Shown: positions 26,501-41,800 of the stretch, one piece after another
Position numbering within the stretch: the stretch's first letter is position 1
Layout of the letters: each line of letters starts with the position of its first letter
Assembly (NCBI RefSeq): GCF_905475395.1
Contig: NC_058339.1
Span: 76,350,520 to 76,414,519, forward strand
Direction: 5' to 3'
DNA: 64,000 bases
Source of the DNA: Chrysoperla carnea
Lineage: Eukaryota > Arthropoda > Insecta > Neuroptera > Chrysopidae
Notes under the pieces: model-generated
What the model was told of the DNA's origin: nothing
Seen by the model: the letters and a program-made list of their open reading frames with translations, nothing else
The model's database searches: none
Position numbers and translations under genes: made by a program

Positions 26501-29500
26501 ATTATCAACAATAATCATTTTCACAGATAAATTTGTGTAAATTGATTTTTATTTAACTTTAATTACTTCTTTAAATACAAAATAAAGGAAATGATCACAC
26601 GGTATCTTTCCTAATTTTAAATTGTAGGTACACGAGAATATCAATGTGCAGTCCGTCACCAAATAAGCAACGAGTAACATACACAATAAGAAAAAATTAC
26701 GATTAGCTAATTCATACTGATGATGACCACTTGGTAGTCGAAATACGTATTTATTTTTAGAAAAATCTAGGAAATTGAAGCAAAAATCTAAATTTATTTT
26801 AAGCTTTTTGATAGCAGACGCTCTTTTTTGATGACACGATGGTAAAAAATTTGAAGACCACACCTTTTTTAAAGATTTTTTCGTTGAGAAAATTTTGACA
26901 TATGACATTCAAAATTTTTAAATTTGCTTCTTTATTTAAAATGAACAAAAAAAACTTCAAGAATAACTTCAGGTTACAAATTAAAAATAATGGTATATTC
27001 ATAGCATAAATTTAATATTTAAAATCAAAAAAACCTTGACAAGATAATTAATTATGAAAAACACACACTGAAGGTATCCTGAATTGAAAAAATATTACTT
27101 TTTGAAGATGATGTTATTTTAATAAAATTAATTAAGTAACTCGTCTTGCCGTTTTTAATACTTTCACTAAAAATCTATATTAAAGGCTAGAGTGATACCC
27201 ACACGCTTCGCTGAGTTTAAAAGTAAAGATTGATAAAGATTGCTCTCGCTTATCCACTTTCTATAACACTCGAAATAATGGTAAGGATTGTTTTAAACAG
27301 GTAAAATATATGTATAGTTTTCTTTTTTTTAAATGTATAATAGTCGTAATTATTCATTAAGTATATCAGAAAAGATGGCCGTGAAATATTTTATATTGAC
27401 TATTTTTACAGAAATCTGGAATTTATGGTAATGTCAAATTAAATTAATTTTTTTTTTTTTTTAAATTTATATATCTTTATAATTGCTGTATTGCTGTACA
27501 GTTTCATTAAAAACCATTCGCTAGTTTTAGCATGAAAGCGTAACAAGCAAACAAACAAACAAACAAATAAACAAACATGCTTACTTTCGCATTTATAATA
27601 TATAGAGATAGAGATACTTGTGCTAAGTATTAGCTTTGTTCATTTGGTAGCTGGTGTGAATACGCACATGACATCTGTATACAGATAGCGTTCGTTGTGT
27701 TGTGCTAGTTTAAAGTAGCCACAAAAATCGAGAGAATAGAGAATTATTAAGTAGTATTCGATTGACCGGGAATTATAATGGATTTCAAACTAATATCAAA
27801 AAGTCTTAGAATAAAATTTTGAGGTTGTTTATGTTTCTTGGGCTTATAATTGCCTTAGGCAAGGATTCTTATCCAAATCACAAACTATTTTCGATTTTAC
27901 CGATATCTGAACTTTGTAATTCTACCGACATGCTTTAGAACAGGTACTAAGAAATGCTTGAAGTTCCTGTTTTTTTAATATATAGAATAGGAACGACCTA
28001 AAAGACCCAAAAATCTAGATTATCTAACGGCTAAATATTAATAGTTCTCCAAATTTTTCTGATAATATCTCCAAAATATAAAGTTGGGGCTTCATGAAAG
28101 TTTTCAAGTGACGCCATAAGAAATACTCGGCCAATTCATCTTTGTGTTTTTTTTAAAGCGTAATTCTTTTAGAAAATTCCAAAAAATCGAGTGTCTAAGG
28201 TAATTTCGACCCCAAAAATACAGAAATCGGTTTCATTTAATGATTAATGATTGGATACATAGTTTCAAAGATATTGTCCAATCTAAGACAATTTCTTTGA
28301 AAATATTTAACTAATTGTCAAACGGGCCCAATTTTCAAGGTTTTTGGGTCCTAATTATTCTAAAAAATCTAAAAACTGAGCATTCTGCATTCTTTTTAAA
28401 TCGCGAGTACAAAAACAAATCGCAATAATTTCGATTTACATTTGACTCAACATTCAAGGTAATTAATATCTAAAAAAAATCCATTTTTGACTAGTTGCCC
28501 TCAAGGAGGTTGTTTCGCTTGGGGGAAGTAAATTGTAAATTTTTTTTAAAATTAGCATTGGCGGCAAAAGGACCTCCTTATTTCAATAAACAAAGTATTT
28601 GACTTTTTAAAAATTAAAGTATTGCATGAAAATATTGTCAAAGTATTTACCTTTTGCTTAAAAACAAATTTTCCTTCTAGTACTTTTTCTCAGTTTATTA
28701 TTTATTTCGCAATAAATTTCACGGTAAAGTATATGTTTTAGTGCAAAAACAGAAACTTAAATTTTTCGAAAAACTAATTTTCAGTTACTTTTTTTTTTCA
28801 CTCCATCAAATCGAAAACTGGTAGTAAAATTCAAGAAATGTTGGTAGGATGTTACTTGCTCTTAAAACTGTTAACAATTATTAATATTTTTGAACAATTT
28901 TTTCACGAAAACTTACACTGTAAGGTATAATCGAAACTTCACTATACGATAAATAAAGACTTAACTATCATAAAAAAATTATTTTTCCTTGTATTCTACT
29001 ATTTTTTAACTAATATGAGAAGCGAAACCACGTCCTAAACTCAAAAAGGTTCAATTTTCGTAACTCTTATTCAAAACATATATTACCTATGCATCGCGTA
29101 TCAAAATAAGTTGGGAAACTTTGCTGCTGTATATACAGAAGTTAAAAAAAAACACCAAACAAGGTTCTTTAATTAATGTATGTTCTTTTTTTGTAAGACA
29201 AACGGACGCACGGACGACTTCACGGTTTTTTATTTATTTTTTGCAACAAACTTGTGTTGGTTGCTTATTTAGTTATTTATAATTAAAAATGGTTTTAAAA
29301 AAAACCAACAACAATTTTTATTACTTTATGTAAAATAAATTTTAATGATGTCAATAAAAAAAAATGGAAGGTGCATGGCGCCAATATCTATCTATCTGTT
29401 TTGTACCTATTTTATAAATATTGAATAATATTAAAAGAATGACCTTGAAAATAAATTATAAGAGTATGTAGGTAATTATTAACTAATATATTTATACAGG

Positions 29501-32500
29501 TGAGAATTAAATGTAAATATTTTATCAGTTGAGTCTCTTATTATCTTTTTTTTATAGTTTGAAAATAATTTGAAAAAATATCAGAAATGTCTTTGCCTAA
29601 AATAACCTTAAGAAATTTCGGTACCGCAAAATGAAAATGATCGCAAAATATTTGAAATTTTATTTATCAATTAATCATCCTTTTATACGTCTTTTGTGCA
29701 AAATATTTGAAATTTTAATTTAGGAGAAATTAACTATCAAAATCAGTGTTTTTACCAAAAAAGCGCAGATTCCTCATAACAGGTTCAGAGTTTCTTCTCT
29801 GTACGGTTTAGGAGAAATTAACTATCATAGTCAGTGTTTGTCCCAAAATAATAAATAAATTTTCATTTTTATGCACAGTTCTTAATGTTGGTATGATTTT
29901 AAAGCTTAAAACTTGAGGAATATTGATAAAGGTTTTTTTATGTAAATGGTAACAGTTATTGACTAAAAAACCTCCATTTATTACAAACAACTCTTCCAAC
30001 TTTTAGAATCGTTGTATACCATGTATATATGAAACATATCAAGGTATACTAAGTTTAGTTCCAAGTTTATAACGCTTAAAAATATTGATGCTACGAACAA
30101 TATTTTGGTATAGGTATTCATCAAATCACTAATTAGTCCATTTCCGGTTGTCTATATGTCCATCTGTCTCTCCGTCTGTAACACGGTAACTCGAAAACGA
30201 AAAGAGATATCCAGCTGCAATTTGTATAGCGTGCTCAGGACGTAAAAAGTGAGGTCAATTGGGTCTTAGGTCCCATCTGGTAAATCGTTTGAGATAGAAC
30301 AAAAGTTTAAATATAAAAAATGTTCCTTATAAGAAAATAAACATCTTTTGTTCGAAACATTTTCGCGTAAACCTCACTGTTTACCCGTGAGGACGCAAAT
30401 TATATAGTATGTATTATACGTGAATATCAGTTATCTATGTGTGGCTAAGTAAGAGTGGCTATACACTCCCTATGCAAAGTATTTCAACAATAAACTCAAT
30501 CAATTTTTGTTTTCACTTGTTTATATTTAATATTTAATAAAATTTACCGTTTTGAGCAATCCTATCAACTTTGAACTTGGTGCGAATGTTCCTTTACTCC
30601 TGTTTTTTCTACAACCTGATTTTTGTGTTTTTTATTATTAACCAACGATTGGTGCAAATGCGATATCGTTATCACTTTTCATATAATCATTCAATCATCA
30701 AATTTCTCCATAAATTTGGTTAAATAATTGATTACTCGAGGCGTTTTAAATAAATTACACTGTGAAATATGGTCTTTAATTAAAAATAACTTCTCTGCTA
30801 TCAAAATATTTCTCATCAATAAAACATTCAGTGATTTCGTAAATCATTTATAAATAAAATATTTAAAAATGAATAAAATATTATTGCATATACATATATA
30901 CATACAAAATCAATATGAATGATTACCTTCTAAACATCAATCAATCAACACAAATAAAATCATTCATTAATCAGTGTTAGAGTTTTATATAAGTAATAGG
31001 TAATACATTATTTATGATTTAAAAAACATTCACAATATCACTGATTCCAATCTTCTTCTACACAAAATTTATTTTTTATTACACAAAAGATTGCAACAAA
31101 AATCTAATAATATTCACATTTTGAATATTTCAAATGAAAGAGAATTCTCCATTTTTATATATATTTATTGTAAAATAATCTAAGATTACAAAACTGATGT
31201 GTGAGAATATCGTGGACTTGTAACTTGCTGGAATAATCATTTAGTTTGAGTCTTGACACAAAAGTTTAATTACCTTAACACCGATTTAAATTTAGCGAAT
31301 GGTTTTTAATGAAACTGTACAGCAATATAGTTAATACTTCAGAATAACACATGAGATATAATTTATAAAGACATTTAATTTAAAAAGAAAAAAAATTTAA
31401 ATTAATTTAATTTGACATTACCATAAATTACAGATTTCTGTAAAAATAGTCAATATAAAATATTTCACGGCCATCTTTTCTGAGATACTCAATGAATAAT
31501 TACGACTATTATACATTTAAAAAAATAGAACACCATACATATATTTTACCTGAGTAAAACAATCCTTACGGATAAGCGAGAGCAATCTTTATCAATCTTT
31601 ACTTTTAAGCCTCGATTTGAGGAAATCTTCAATTTTCTATATTTTCTTCGAAAATTTGATCAAAAGTGTCTAAAATCGATCAAACTATTTTTCGGTAGGC
31701 AAGCAGAGACTACGAGTTAAAATGAAGGGAGTAAAAAGCATGAAAACTGGAGTTTATTGTAATCGATGTGATATTCAGAATAGTAGTCCTTTTATACACG
31801 TTCATAGATCAACTTAGATAGTTATAGATGGATAGTGTTATTTATTTATTTATTTATTTATTTATTTTATTTATTTATTAAACATTGACTTTAAGAGTCA
31901 GAAAACAAGTGAATAAAACTGACATCAATTCTCCATCAAATTCTATACATACGTCATTTATTCTTCTAACCAGGTATCATCTTTAAAATACTATTATACC
32001 GGGATGTTCTAACATTTATGCTATGTGATATAATATCGAATCTTCTCTGACGCAAAATATGAGGGTGTCTTCATCTTTAATGCGACACACTGTATATATT
32101 TATATAGGAATTCGGCAAGTACCTTTGCTTTTTTTACTAACTGAGCTACAAAAGTCCTCGATAAAATTCCTATATGTTTATGATTACATTACATAATAAT
32201 TCTTCATTGATTTTCATTTTTATAATATCCACAAAATTTGAACGACTTTATAACCTCTCCATATTAATTTGAATATCACTCGTTCACTTCTAGTGAAGTA
32301 AAATGATGGTTAAATATACCATGTATATATGAAATATACATAGTATATTAAGTTCAGTCCCAAGTTTGTAACGCTTAAAAAGAATGATGCTAGGAAAAAA
32401 ATTTTGTCATAGGTGTTCACTAAATCATCTAATTAGTCCATTTCCGGTTGTCCGTCCGTCCGTCTGTGGTCACGATAACTCCAAAACGAAAAAAGATATC

Positions 32501-35500
32501 GAGCTGAAATTTTTACAGCGTGTTTAGGACGTAAAAAGTGATGTTAAGTTCGTAAATGAGCATCATAGGTCATTTGGGTCTTGGGTCCGTAGGACCCATC
32601 TTGTAAACCGTTAGAGATAGAACAAAAGTTTAAATGTAAAAAATGTTCCTTATCAAAAATTAAACAACTTTTGTTTGAAACATTTTTTCGTAAACATCAC
32701 TGTTTGCCCGTGAGGGCGCCAATTAGGCGGAAATTTTATAATATACTTGATTATCAGTTATGTATGTGTCACATGTTTGTATGTGTAATGTGATAAAGAA
32801 ATCAACACTGACTATGCATGGTATTTCAACAATTAACTCAGTCAATTGTTTGTTTGACTTGTTTATTAATTAAATTTATTTTTATAACATTTGAAACTTA
32901 CACATATCTAATAAAACACCACATGATTGACTAGATATTTTTAAAAACTATACGTCTAATTCCAAATCAACTATAGATAACTATGTGTAAATTTATTAAA
33001 ATTATTAAATGTTGTTGTTTCATGTTATATAGTATGAAAACTTAGGTCATTGAATGAGCGTGTGAATAAACCTTTACATAATGGATGTATGTATGTTTGT
33101 ATGTATTTCAATCATATTTTATAGTTTTTTTTTTTAAAACATTTATTTAAGTGTAATAGCAATAAACATACCATACATAAACTGTATGCATGTCGTATAT
33201 ATAGTTGATTCAAAAATACCACCGACTTCTTTTTGCAAAGGTATACAATTGATTCTCTATAGTCGCAAACGTCCAATAATCGGAACCCTTTTCTTCCTAC
33301 CGCACTATCCACAAAATAGCATCACAATACCATGTGTTTAATGCTGTGTGTACAGTTTCGCTTAAATACATACATTCCAATATTGTTTTTGCAATGCTTT
33401 ATTTTATTTATAATGAATTTTTCCATTCAATAAACAGGCCCAATCGGTACACTGGTTTTTCCTCTACTGTACAAAGCTTCAATCAACTGCACTAATTTTT
33501 GTTCATATGGGCTATAACAAATCATTACTTTTAGTAAATATAATTAATCATAAGTGAAGTTTTAGAAAATAAATTTTACTATAATTTATCAATAATTATG
33601 CTAATTTATCTCAATGGCAAGTTATATAGGTCTGAACCTTAAAAATCCAACTATCAACATTTATTAAGGATGTATGGATTTATGGATAAATGGATTAATT
33701 TTTTTGATATGAAGTTGAACTAAGTTTCAATCAATTGTGAAAATTTAAGGGAGGTTGTCCGATTATTTAAATAAATAAATGACTTTGAAAGTAGGCGAAT
33801 TTAACATTGGTTTTATGGTAAAACGGTAGATGGATGATATGTTTTCATATATTTTTCCAAAAATTGTCGTTGGAAAAAAAAACTAATTTAATTAAAATTA
33901 AAACCTTTATAAATTATTGAAAACAAAAAACACCCGTTGTGCACGACTAATTAAGGATGTACGAGCATGGTAGTGGGGACACAAATTTAAAAAAAATATT
34001 TTTTTTTTCAATTTTGATGGTGAATTATGTTATAACTTATAACATAAGACGAATGGTAATAGCAAAATTTTTCGATATCTGGAGTAATTTTTAAAATATC
34101 GAAAATTGAATATATTCATGAAGTTATAACAAAATTTTTCATCATAGTTTGAAAATAAGGTGCAAATAATTTCAACCATAAAAATAATTTTTTGTAGATA
34201 TTTCTAAATGACGTATAATTAGTATGTCTGATTACATTGCATGCATGCTATCAACTTGAAATAATTGTATATATGTTTTATCTTATTAAAGTATAGAATC
34301 GGTACGTCTTTCTATGGTTAAGTATCCGCTATCCGCTATCTATGCATGCATAACACAAAGAATTTATCAAAATGATTGTACATTTTTTTTTGTGCTTATT
34401 TCTCTCGTCTTCATGTTTCTCTTCTTCGTTATTTTAAAATAACTCTTCATCACAGACAGATTCGTTAATTGAACTGTGTGATGACGTATTAAAGACATGT
34501 AATATTTTTTTATGAAAAAAATAAGACTGTTATTTTATATGTACAGTGATTTATAGACAGTGATATGAATTGATGGGTTTTAAAATATCTTACATGATTT
34601 TTTCTTTTATGAAACAGCAAATACGAATAATTTTGTATACTATTTCTACTCATATTTGCTTCACAAATATCGACTTATGCACTGTATCGAAGGGCAGCAG
34701 GGAAGTGTGTTATAAATCCGTTTCTTGATTCTTAGAAAACGATTTATTAGTCTAATTAACAAGTTCAAATTGGTTAAATATAGAAATAGTGCTCGTAAAA
34801 GTACGTGTGCTAGCTCATTGGATTCGAAATGATGTCTAGAAAAATATGCCAGAAGTATTTTTTAGCACATAAAAAATAGCAAATGTTATATACAATTAAA
34901 GAGGGAAAAAAGGTATTTCATTTTTCTTCAATATTTCGAAATTTTCTTAAAGAGGTAAAAATTTTCAGTATAAAACTCCCATTCCCAGAAACTCTAAATT
35001 TATTATTATAATTTAAAGTTTTTAAAGCAATGCTCAAAGTCTTTCCAAATTGAGCTGGAAAATTCATATGTTAGTTGGGCCAGCATCAAAAGAGTGTCTT
35101 TTAGAGTATCAATAAAACAGCACATCCACTCCGTTTTGTGGCTTCAAAGTCCCTCCAAATTGGGTTGTATTATGATCTTAATATAACTTATTAGAAAATT
35201 ACTTGAAAACTTTTATTCCACGGATGTAACTTATCTCGACCAGATTTCTAATTTATTTTAAATATTCATAATTATTTAATAAACACACCATTAATTTTAA
35301 TGAATATTACAACTTAATTGCAAATTAAATTATTTTATTTTTTATTTTTTATTATTTAATATTTAAATTTTAGAACCTGTCAATTATTTTTATTTACTAA
35401 TTAGATGAAGATTAGGTAATAACACAATTCTTTCAAAAAATTATATTTAAAATTAAATTTTAATTAATCACTAATTTATGCTAATAATTTTTTGTAACTT

Positions 35501-38500
35501 AACACAAAGATAAATTGGATTTTTTTTATTTTTAGATTTAAAAATAAATTTAAGTTTTTTTGTTGAATATTCATATAAGTAGGGAAAAAAACAACATAAA
35601 AATTAATTAAAATAACATATAATCTAAATGTTTTCAAAATTCCAATATAAATTTTAATCCTAAAAAGAATTTCATTAAAGAAATTATTTAGTAAAAAAAA
35701 GCAAAAAAAAATTAAATTAAAAAGTTTAAGCATTATAATAATAAAATATTATATTTTATTAATAAAATTAATTACCTATGTACATGCTTAGCATAGTATA
35801 TATTGGATCATGTGTGAAGAAAATGTTAGATTATATTTTTTTATGAGAAACTTTATCTAGGTCATGAGGTCATGACTAATATGACGTAAACCCTAAAAAC
35901 CTCGCCGCTCTTGATTTACAGGATTGTTAAATACGACGTTATCACGTAAACGGGGAGATGTTCTGTCCAATAAATGTTCTTACTTAAATGAGACGTGTAT
36001 TTTATAAACATAATTAAGATACTACGAACGCCAAGGCAAGCAGGCTTGTAGTTGAAATTATTTGTACCTTATTTTCAACTTTGATGATGAATTTTTTCAT
36101 TAATGTAGACGAAAAATAAGAATAAAATTTTTCGATATGTGCTTTGGTTTTCCAAATATTGAAAGCTAAATAATAAAACAAAATTTTCAATTATCGATAT
36201 TTTGAAAATTACTTCCAAATATCGAAAAATTTTATTATTACTTTTGGTCTAATATTGTCAAGTTTTAACATAATTCATCATCAAAATTGAAAATATTCAT
36301 GTTTTATAACTTGTGTCCTCACTACCGTGCTCATACATCCTTAATTAGTTGGACACAACGAGTTTTTTTTATTTTTAATAATTTATTAAGGTTTTAACTT
36401 TAATTTAAATAGTTTTTTTTTTAATTTCCACTGACTAGTTTTGGAGAAATCTATTAAAACATTCATCTACCGTTTTCTTATAAGACCAATGTTAAATATG
36501 GCTACCTTTGAAGTTATTTAACTATTTAAATAATCCGGCAGCTACCCCCTCCTAAAATGTTTAAAATTGATTTAGACATAGTCCAACTTCATATAAGCCT
36601 TTTATCCAAAATTTTCCTCGTGCTTGTACATTCTTAAGAATAAATGTATTTTAAGAAAACCTAATATTTTATTATAAACGATTATTTTAAATTGGATATC
36701 ACACTTAAAATATGTTCTACCCCATTTAAGTGGTTACATCTCTTTTTGGATTACGTGTTTCTTCAGTTTACTTGGTAACATTTTATTGCGGAAAATCTCC
36801 CCCCCCTCCCCATTTACATATAGTAACATCTTGATGAATAATCATGCATTATTTTTCCTTGGTTTGCGTGAAGAAGAAAAGTTTATGAAGAATAAAATAT
36901 TTAGTTAAATTACACATAAAATAGAAATATAGTACAATATTTTTACATAAATTTGATAAATATAATAAAATAACCCCTTTCTGATGACAAATTTCAAATG
37001 TATAAGTTACCTAGAATATTTTTCGAATTAATGTATGAATTTATGTGATTCTATTACCTAGATAATACACGTAATATATGTAATAGATTGATGTATGTGA
37101 ATACCTGTAGTATATGTTTTTATAAAATTAATTAATTAACTATAAAAGTTTATTTTATTTAATAAATATTTTGTCATGTTTTACACAAGTAGTTAACCTT
37201 CAATTTTATATGTTGTTGAATATTATAAATAAATCAAATTAAATTTTATATTATAAATAATAATAATAAAATTCTCAGAAAAATATAGGTATTAACTAAT
37301 TTTATTATTATTTATCAATCAATTTAAAAATAATTGTTAAAACCGAAACATGTCACAGAATATGTACATATATATTTCAATTAACTGGAATCGAAAGACA
37401 CATAAAGTAAATAATTCGATATAAAGTTTATTTTCTAAGAAATATTATTGCAATAATTAATTTTTTTATGCGTTTAACAGTATAGAAAATACCTAATAAA
37501 ATCGAAACATGTCATAAACTATAAATAATAATTCTATTAACTGGAATCGGAAGCATCGTAAGGTAGTTAACTCGATATATACAACTTCTTTTCGAGAACA
37601 ATCAATTTTATGTTTCCAAATCTCCTTTTTCTCCGGGAAAATTTTGATAGTAAACAAATTTTATCATTTGAATACCAAAAATATACCTATATAGACATCC
37701 ACATATTTTGTATACCCTGTGTATATGAAATATATATGATGGTATACTAAGTTTAGTCCCAAGTTTGTAACGCTTAGAAATATTAGTGCTACAAACAAAA
37801 TTAATACACAAGTTATCCATTTTTGACTATCCGCCTGTCTGTCTGTGACCACGAAAACTTAAAAACGAAATCAGATATCTTGCTGAAATTCTTTAAGCGT
37901 GCTCAGGACAAAAAGTGAGTTTGATTTCGTAAATGAGCAACGTTGGCCAATTGGGTCTTGGGCTCGCAGGACTCTTCTTGTAAATCGTAAGAGATTAAAT
38001 ATAAAAAATGTTCCTTATAAATTAATAAACAACTTTTGTTTGAAACAATTTTTCATAAACATCATTGTTTACCCGTGAGAGTGCAAATTATAACAAAACT
38101 TGTCTATTTTCTCCAAAACTATACATGATAGGGGTTGGAAATTTGTAGGTAGCTTCTATATACACGGTATTTCAACAAATAACTCAGTCCATTGTTTGTT
38201 TTCGCTTATGTCTTCATATTTATAACTAAAATCTCTCTTAAAACACTAAACTTTTTTACAATAGTCAATGATTTTCGGTAACTTCGGGATTATTTCCATT
38301 TTACTTCTTGATCTAATATCGCAATTTCTCTTATTTAAGAAAAACTACAAAATCAAACAATTTATTTTAGATGCATTTATAAATTCCACAATTTGTTATC
38401 TTAAGTTTATCCGTCAGTGCAAAATTAAATATTTATTAAAAATTGATTATTAAAGATAAAAATAATTCCATTGGGTACAGGTTTTTGTAATTTTTTTTTT

Positions 38501-38807
38501 TTTTTTCTTTAATATACTCAATAATAAGATTAACATTCACCTGTCATTGCAACCTGATCAAGACTACACACACAGGTACACTGGCTGAATGGCTGCTCAG
38601 GCAGAGAGAGCACTAAGAGATTAACTGTACAAATCCATTATAAATATTTCATTAAAATTTTTGACAAACATTTATTAATATTATTTTTTAATTTCAAATC
38701 TTACAAATAGTTGAAAGAAATGATGAAATATTATCATGCTAAAAAATAAATAAAAAAAATGTTAGATCACTTTTTAAGAAAATTAAAAATAACCGATTTA
38801 TAAATCT

Positions 38808-38844
<37 letters not shown>

Positions 38845-41800
38845 GACCACCAAGTCCAATCAACTTCCCGTTGGGGCGGTGAATACCCCTTCAGAACTAT
38901 CAAGCCAGAACCGGACACGAACTTTCTGGGCCTTCTTCCGAAATTTAAATCTTTTAATTTCAACCAAGTTTTGTGTTTTTTCAAGGGTTTTATTTTTTTA
39001 AATAAGTTATTTATATTAAAATATTCTGTCAGGATATAAATTTTATTAAATTTAACGATTTTCTAACAAGAAAATGGATAATAGAAGCTAATAGAATAGA
39101 ATAAAACCCTTCTCTCGAACATTCTTTTAATCAGAAGCTTCTAGAACAACCTCGACTATAAAAAGAGGCTCTCTCGAGTATTCTGGTTCTAGAAATTTTG
39201 AAATTCGATGATATATAAAATCCAGTGAATTAAAATTAAGAGTGAACAGTAAAGAAACAAATTCAAGTGAATCAGAACGAACTATTTGAATATTCTAGAG
39301 TGCGATGTATTTTAACCCGAGCAACGCCAGGTTTGATTGCCAGTTTTATATAATTTTTTATTTACAATTTTATATAGAAAGTGAATACAAGTGTTTTGAG
39401 TTTGGACCATTAGACCTTTTAACCTAGAGTTTTCACGATACTGTCTGAAATAAGAAACTTTTCTACCTTTTAATGTCGTTAAACTGCATTTAGGCTTGAA
39501 TAAAAAAAAAAAAAAAAAAAACATAGAAACTCCTCTCCATTTTCTCTATCGGTTTAAAAATATTATAATCTTTTATAAATGACTAAATAATCATACAGAT
39601 TATAATCAAAATATTAAACATTGTGGAGTGAGTAAATTAAAATAAGATTAGAAAATCAGTCAGGAATTAATAAATAAATAAATAAATATAAAAAAATAAT
39701 AAATAAAAATTATTTTAATCTGTGAACTGTAATATTAAATAATGGCATTTTATCTGATTTAATAAGAATAGAAAGAAATGTGATCAACATTTTTAATTCT
39801 TATATTTAAATTTTTTTAGTCCAAGAGAAAAATAGCAATAATATCACTCCGGTACCCGGTGACTGGAGAACGTAGGGGAACGGTTATATAATTTTAATTT
39901 TTATCTGGAAAGCATTTGTATTGAAATGAAATTATTAGAAAACAGGTAGGCTGAAGACTGACCGTCAATGTGGTTTTTTTTTTCAAATAATCTAAAAATA
40001 CAAATTTTTTACTAAATAAGTTTGATTCTTTTGACTGTCTATTTACAAACGGAAAAAAAATTTGGTTTATATAAATCATCCTCAACGCAAATCTTTGATT
40101 ATTGGTAAATAAGTTATTATACCATGTACCTTGAATCTAACAACATAATGTACCATTGATACATGTTAATATGCACGCATTATGTTTTACAAATAAATGG
40201 TTTTTTTTTATGGGATAATAAGCAAGTATAGGTTAGCGAAATATAAGTGGGGGAAAATTTTCATTCATTCCGAGTGATTGAACAATTTGAAAGTATTTTT
40301 GGACGTTCAGAGTAGTAAAAGAATCCGTATTTGTCCCTCGCCAAAACTATAAAGATACCCAAAGTTATCGCGCTCTCTAACTATATATGATTGGCACCAG
40401 GTACCGGAGTGGCTATGTAATGCACACACCATCTTACACTCTATTGTATTCAAAGTCAGAAAAGAACCTACACGATTATTGAAATTTTGTGTGTAGGAAA
40501 GTGTGGGAATTATTTGAGACATTCAAGTATTCAAAATTTTGTTTTGACTGAAAAATATTGTATTTATGTTTTCCGTCTCAAAGACTTTCAATCATAAATC
40601 ATAATATAATTCTCACTTTATACGTTTCATTGGTAAAATCGAAAGTATACACTCTTATAAAATCAGAGTGTTTTTTCAATTAATACTTTCGATTATTATT
40701 TTTCTCTACTTCCTTGACTAAGATAAATATTATTCAAAATGTAATAAAACTTTCTTAAAATATTTTTTTAAAGAATTTGATGAATACTTTTTTTGATTTC
40801 GAACACTGACTGAATTAATTTAATTTTTTTGATTAAGTTGTTTTTAATTCAAATATTTGTTTTGTAAATCAACTTTCAAAAAAAAAATTACAATTTATTT
40901 TGAAATATTTACTTCATCTAAAATTATACCTCGAAGCGATTTAAATTGGAAAATTCTAGGCTTGTAAAACAATATTAAAATGCACGGTTGATGATATACT
41001 GGAATGAATTAAAAATTCTAATTGCGAAATCTGAATCCAAAATAAATTTGCTTTTTATTGAATGAGAAGTAATCGAGAAATATTGTCACGTTTTTTAAAG
41101 TTATTTAGACACTTTAAAAAGTAATGTAGCTAAACTTCAAAGTAATTGACATGTCAATTTGATATTTTCAAATAAGGAAGTGTAGTTTTATGAATTATGG
41201 ATGATTTTTTATAATGTAGGTACCAATTATGCGAAATTTTTTTTAAAATTTATCAACACATCAATTATTTTTTATTCATAGCAAATTTCTTCCAAAGTTC
41301 ACGATCAAAATCGGTGCAAGAAAATGTACATATATATAACCTCACAGAAAATTAATTTTAATGAAATTTATCACAATTCTAAAACTATTTTAGTCTTAAA
41401 TGTTGCAACAGGTTAGGGGCCAGGTATAGCACTTGTCCACCAGTAGTAGGGTTGTCACATCAAAGTGCCGGGAAGTCGGTAGATAAACCAGAAAATTGTA
41501 AGGTAGTCAAATTAATCTAATTTTATTACCAAATCATAATACTGTACGATTTTTTAAAATTTTTGTGTCCCCAAGTTCCAGTTTTACCATGATAGTTATC
41601 GAATTTACCTGAATATGAAACAAATTATCGTAAAATCTCTTTATCTCTGTTTTATATTATTTAAATTAGTTAATATCGGACCCGGAAGAAACTACACGAT
41701 TTTTGGAGTCTGGAGGATCAAATCTGGATAGGTGTCAATCCAACCACTAGAATTCTTGAATTCTTGAGATCACTTTAGAAAAATCTTTCCCTGAGGAATA

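Noticed and set aside
26549..27002. Overlapping 119- and 67-codon minus-strand ORFs
   Set aside because: Lys/Phe-rich composition, no domain, no splice or promoter context; no second line of support.
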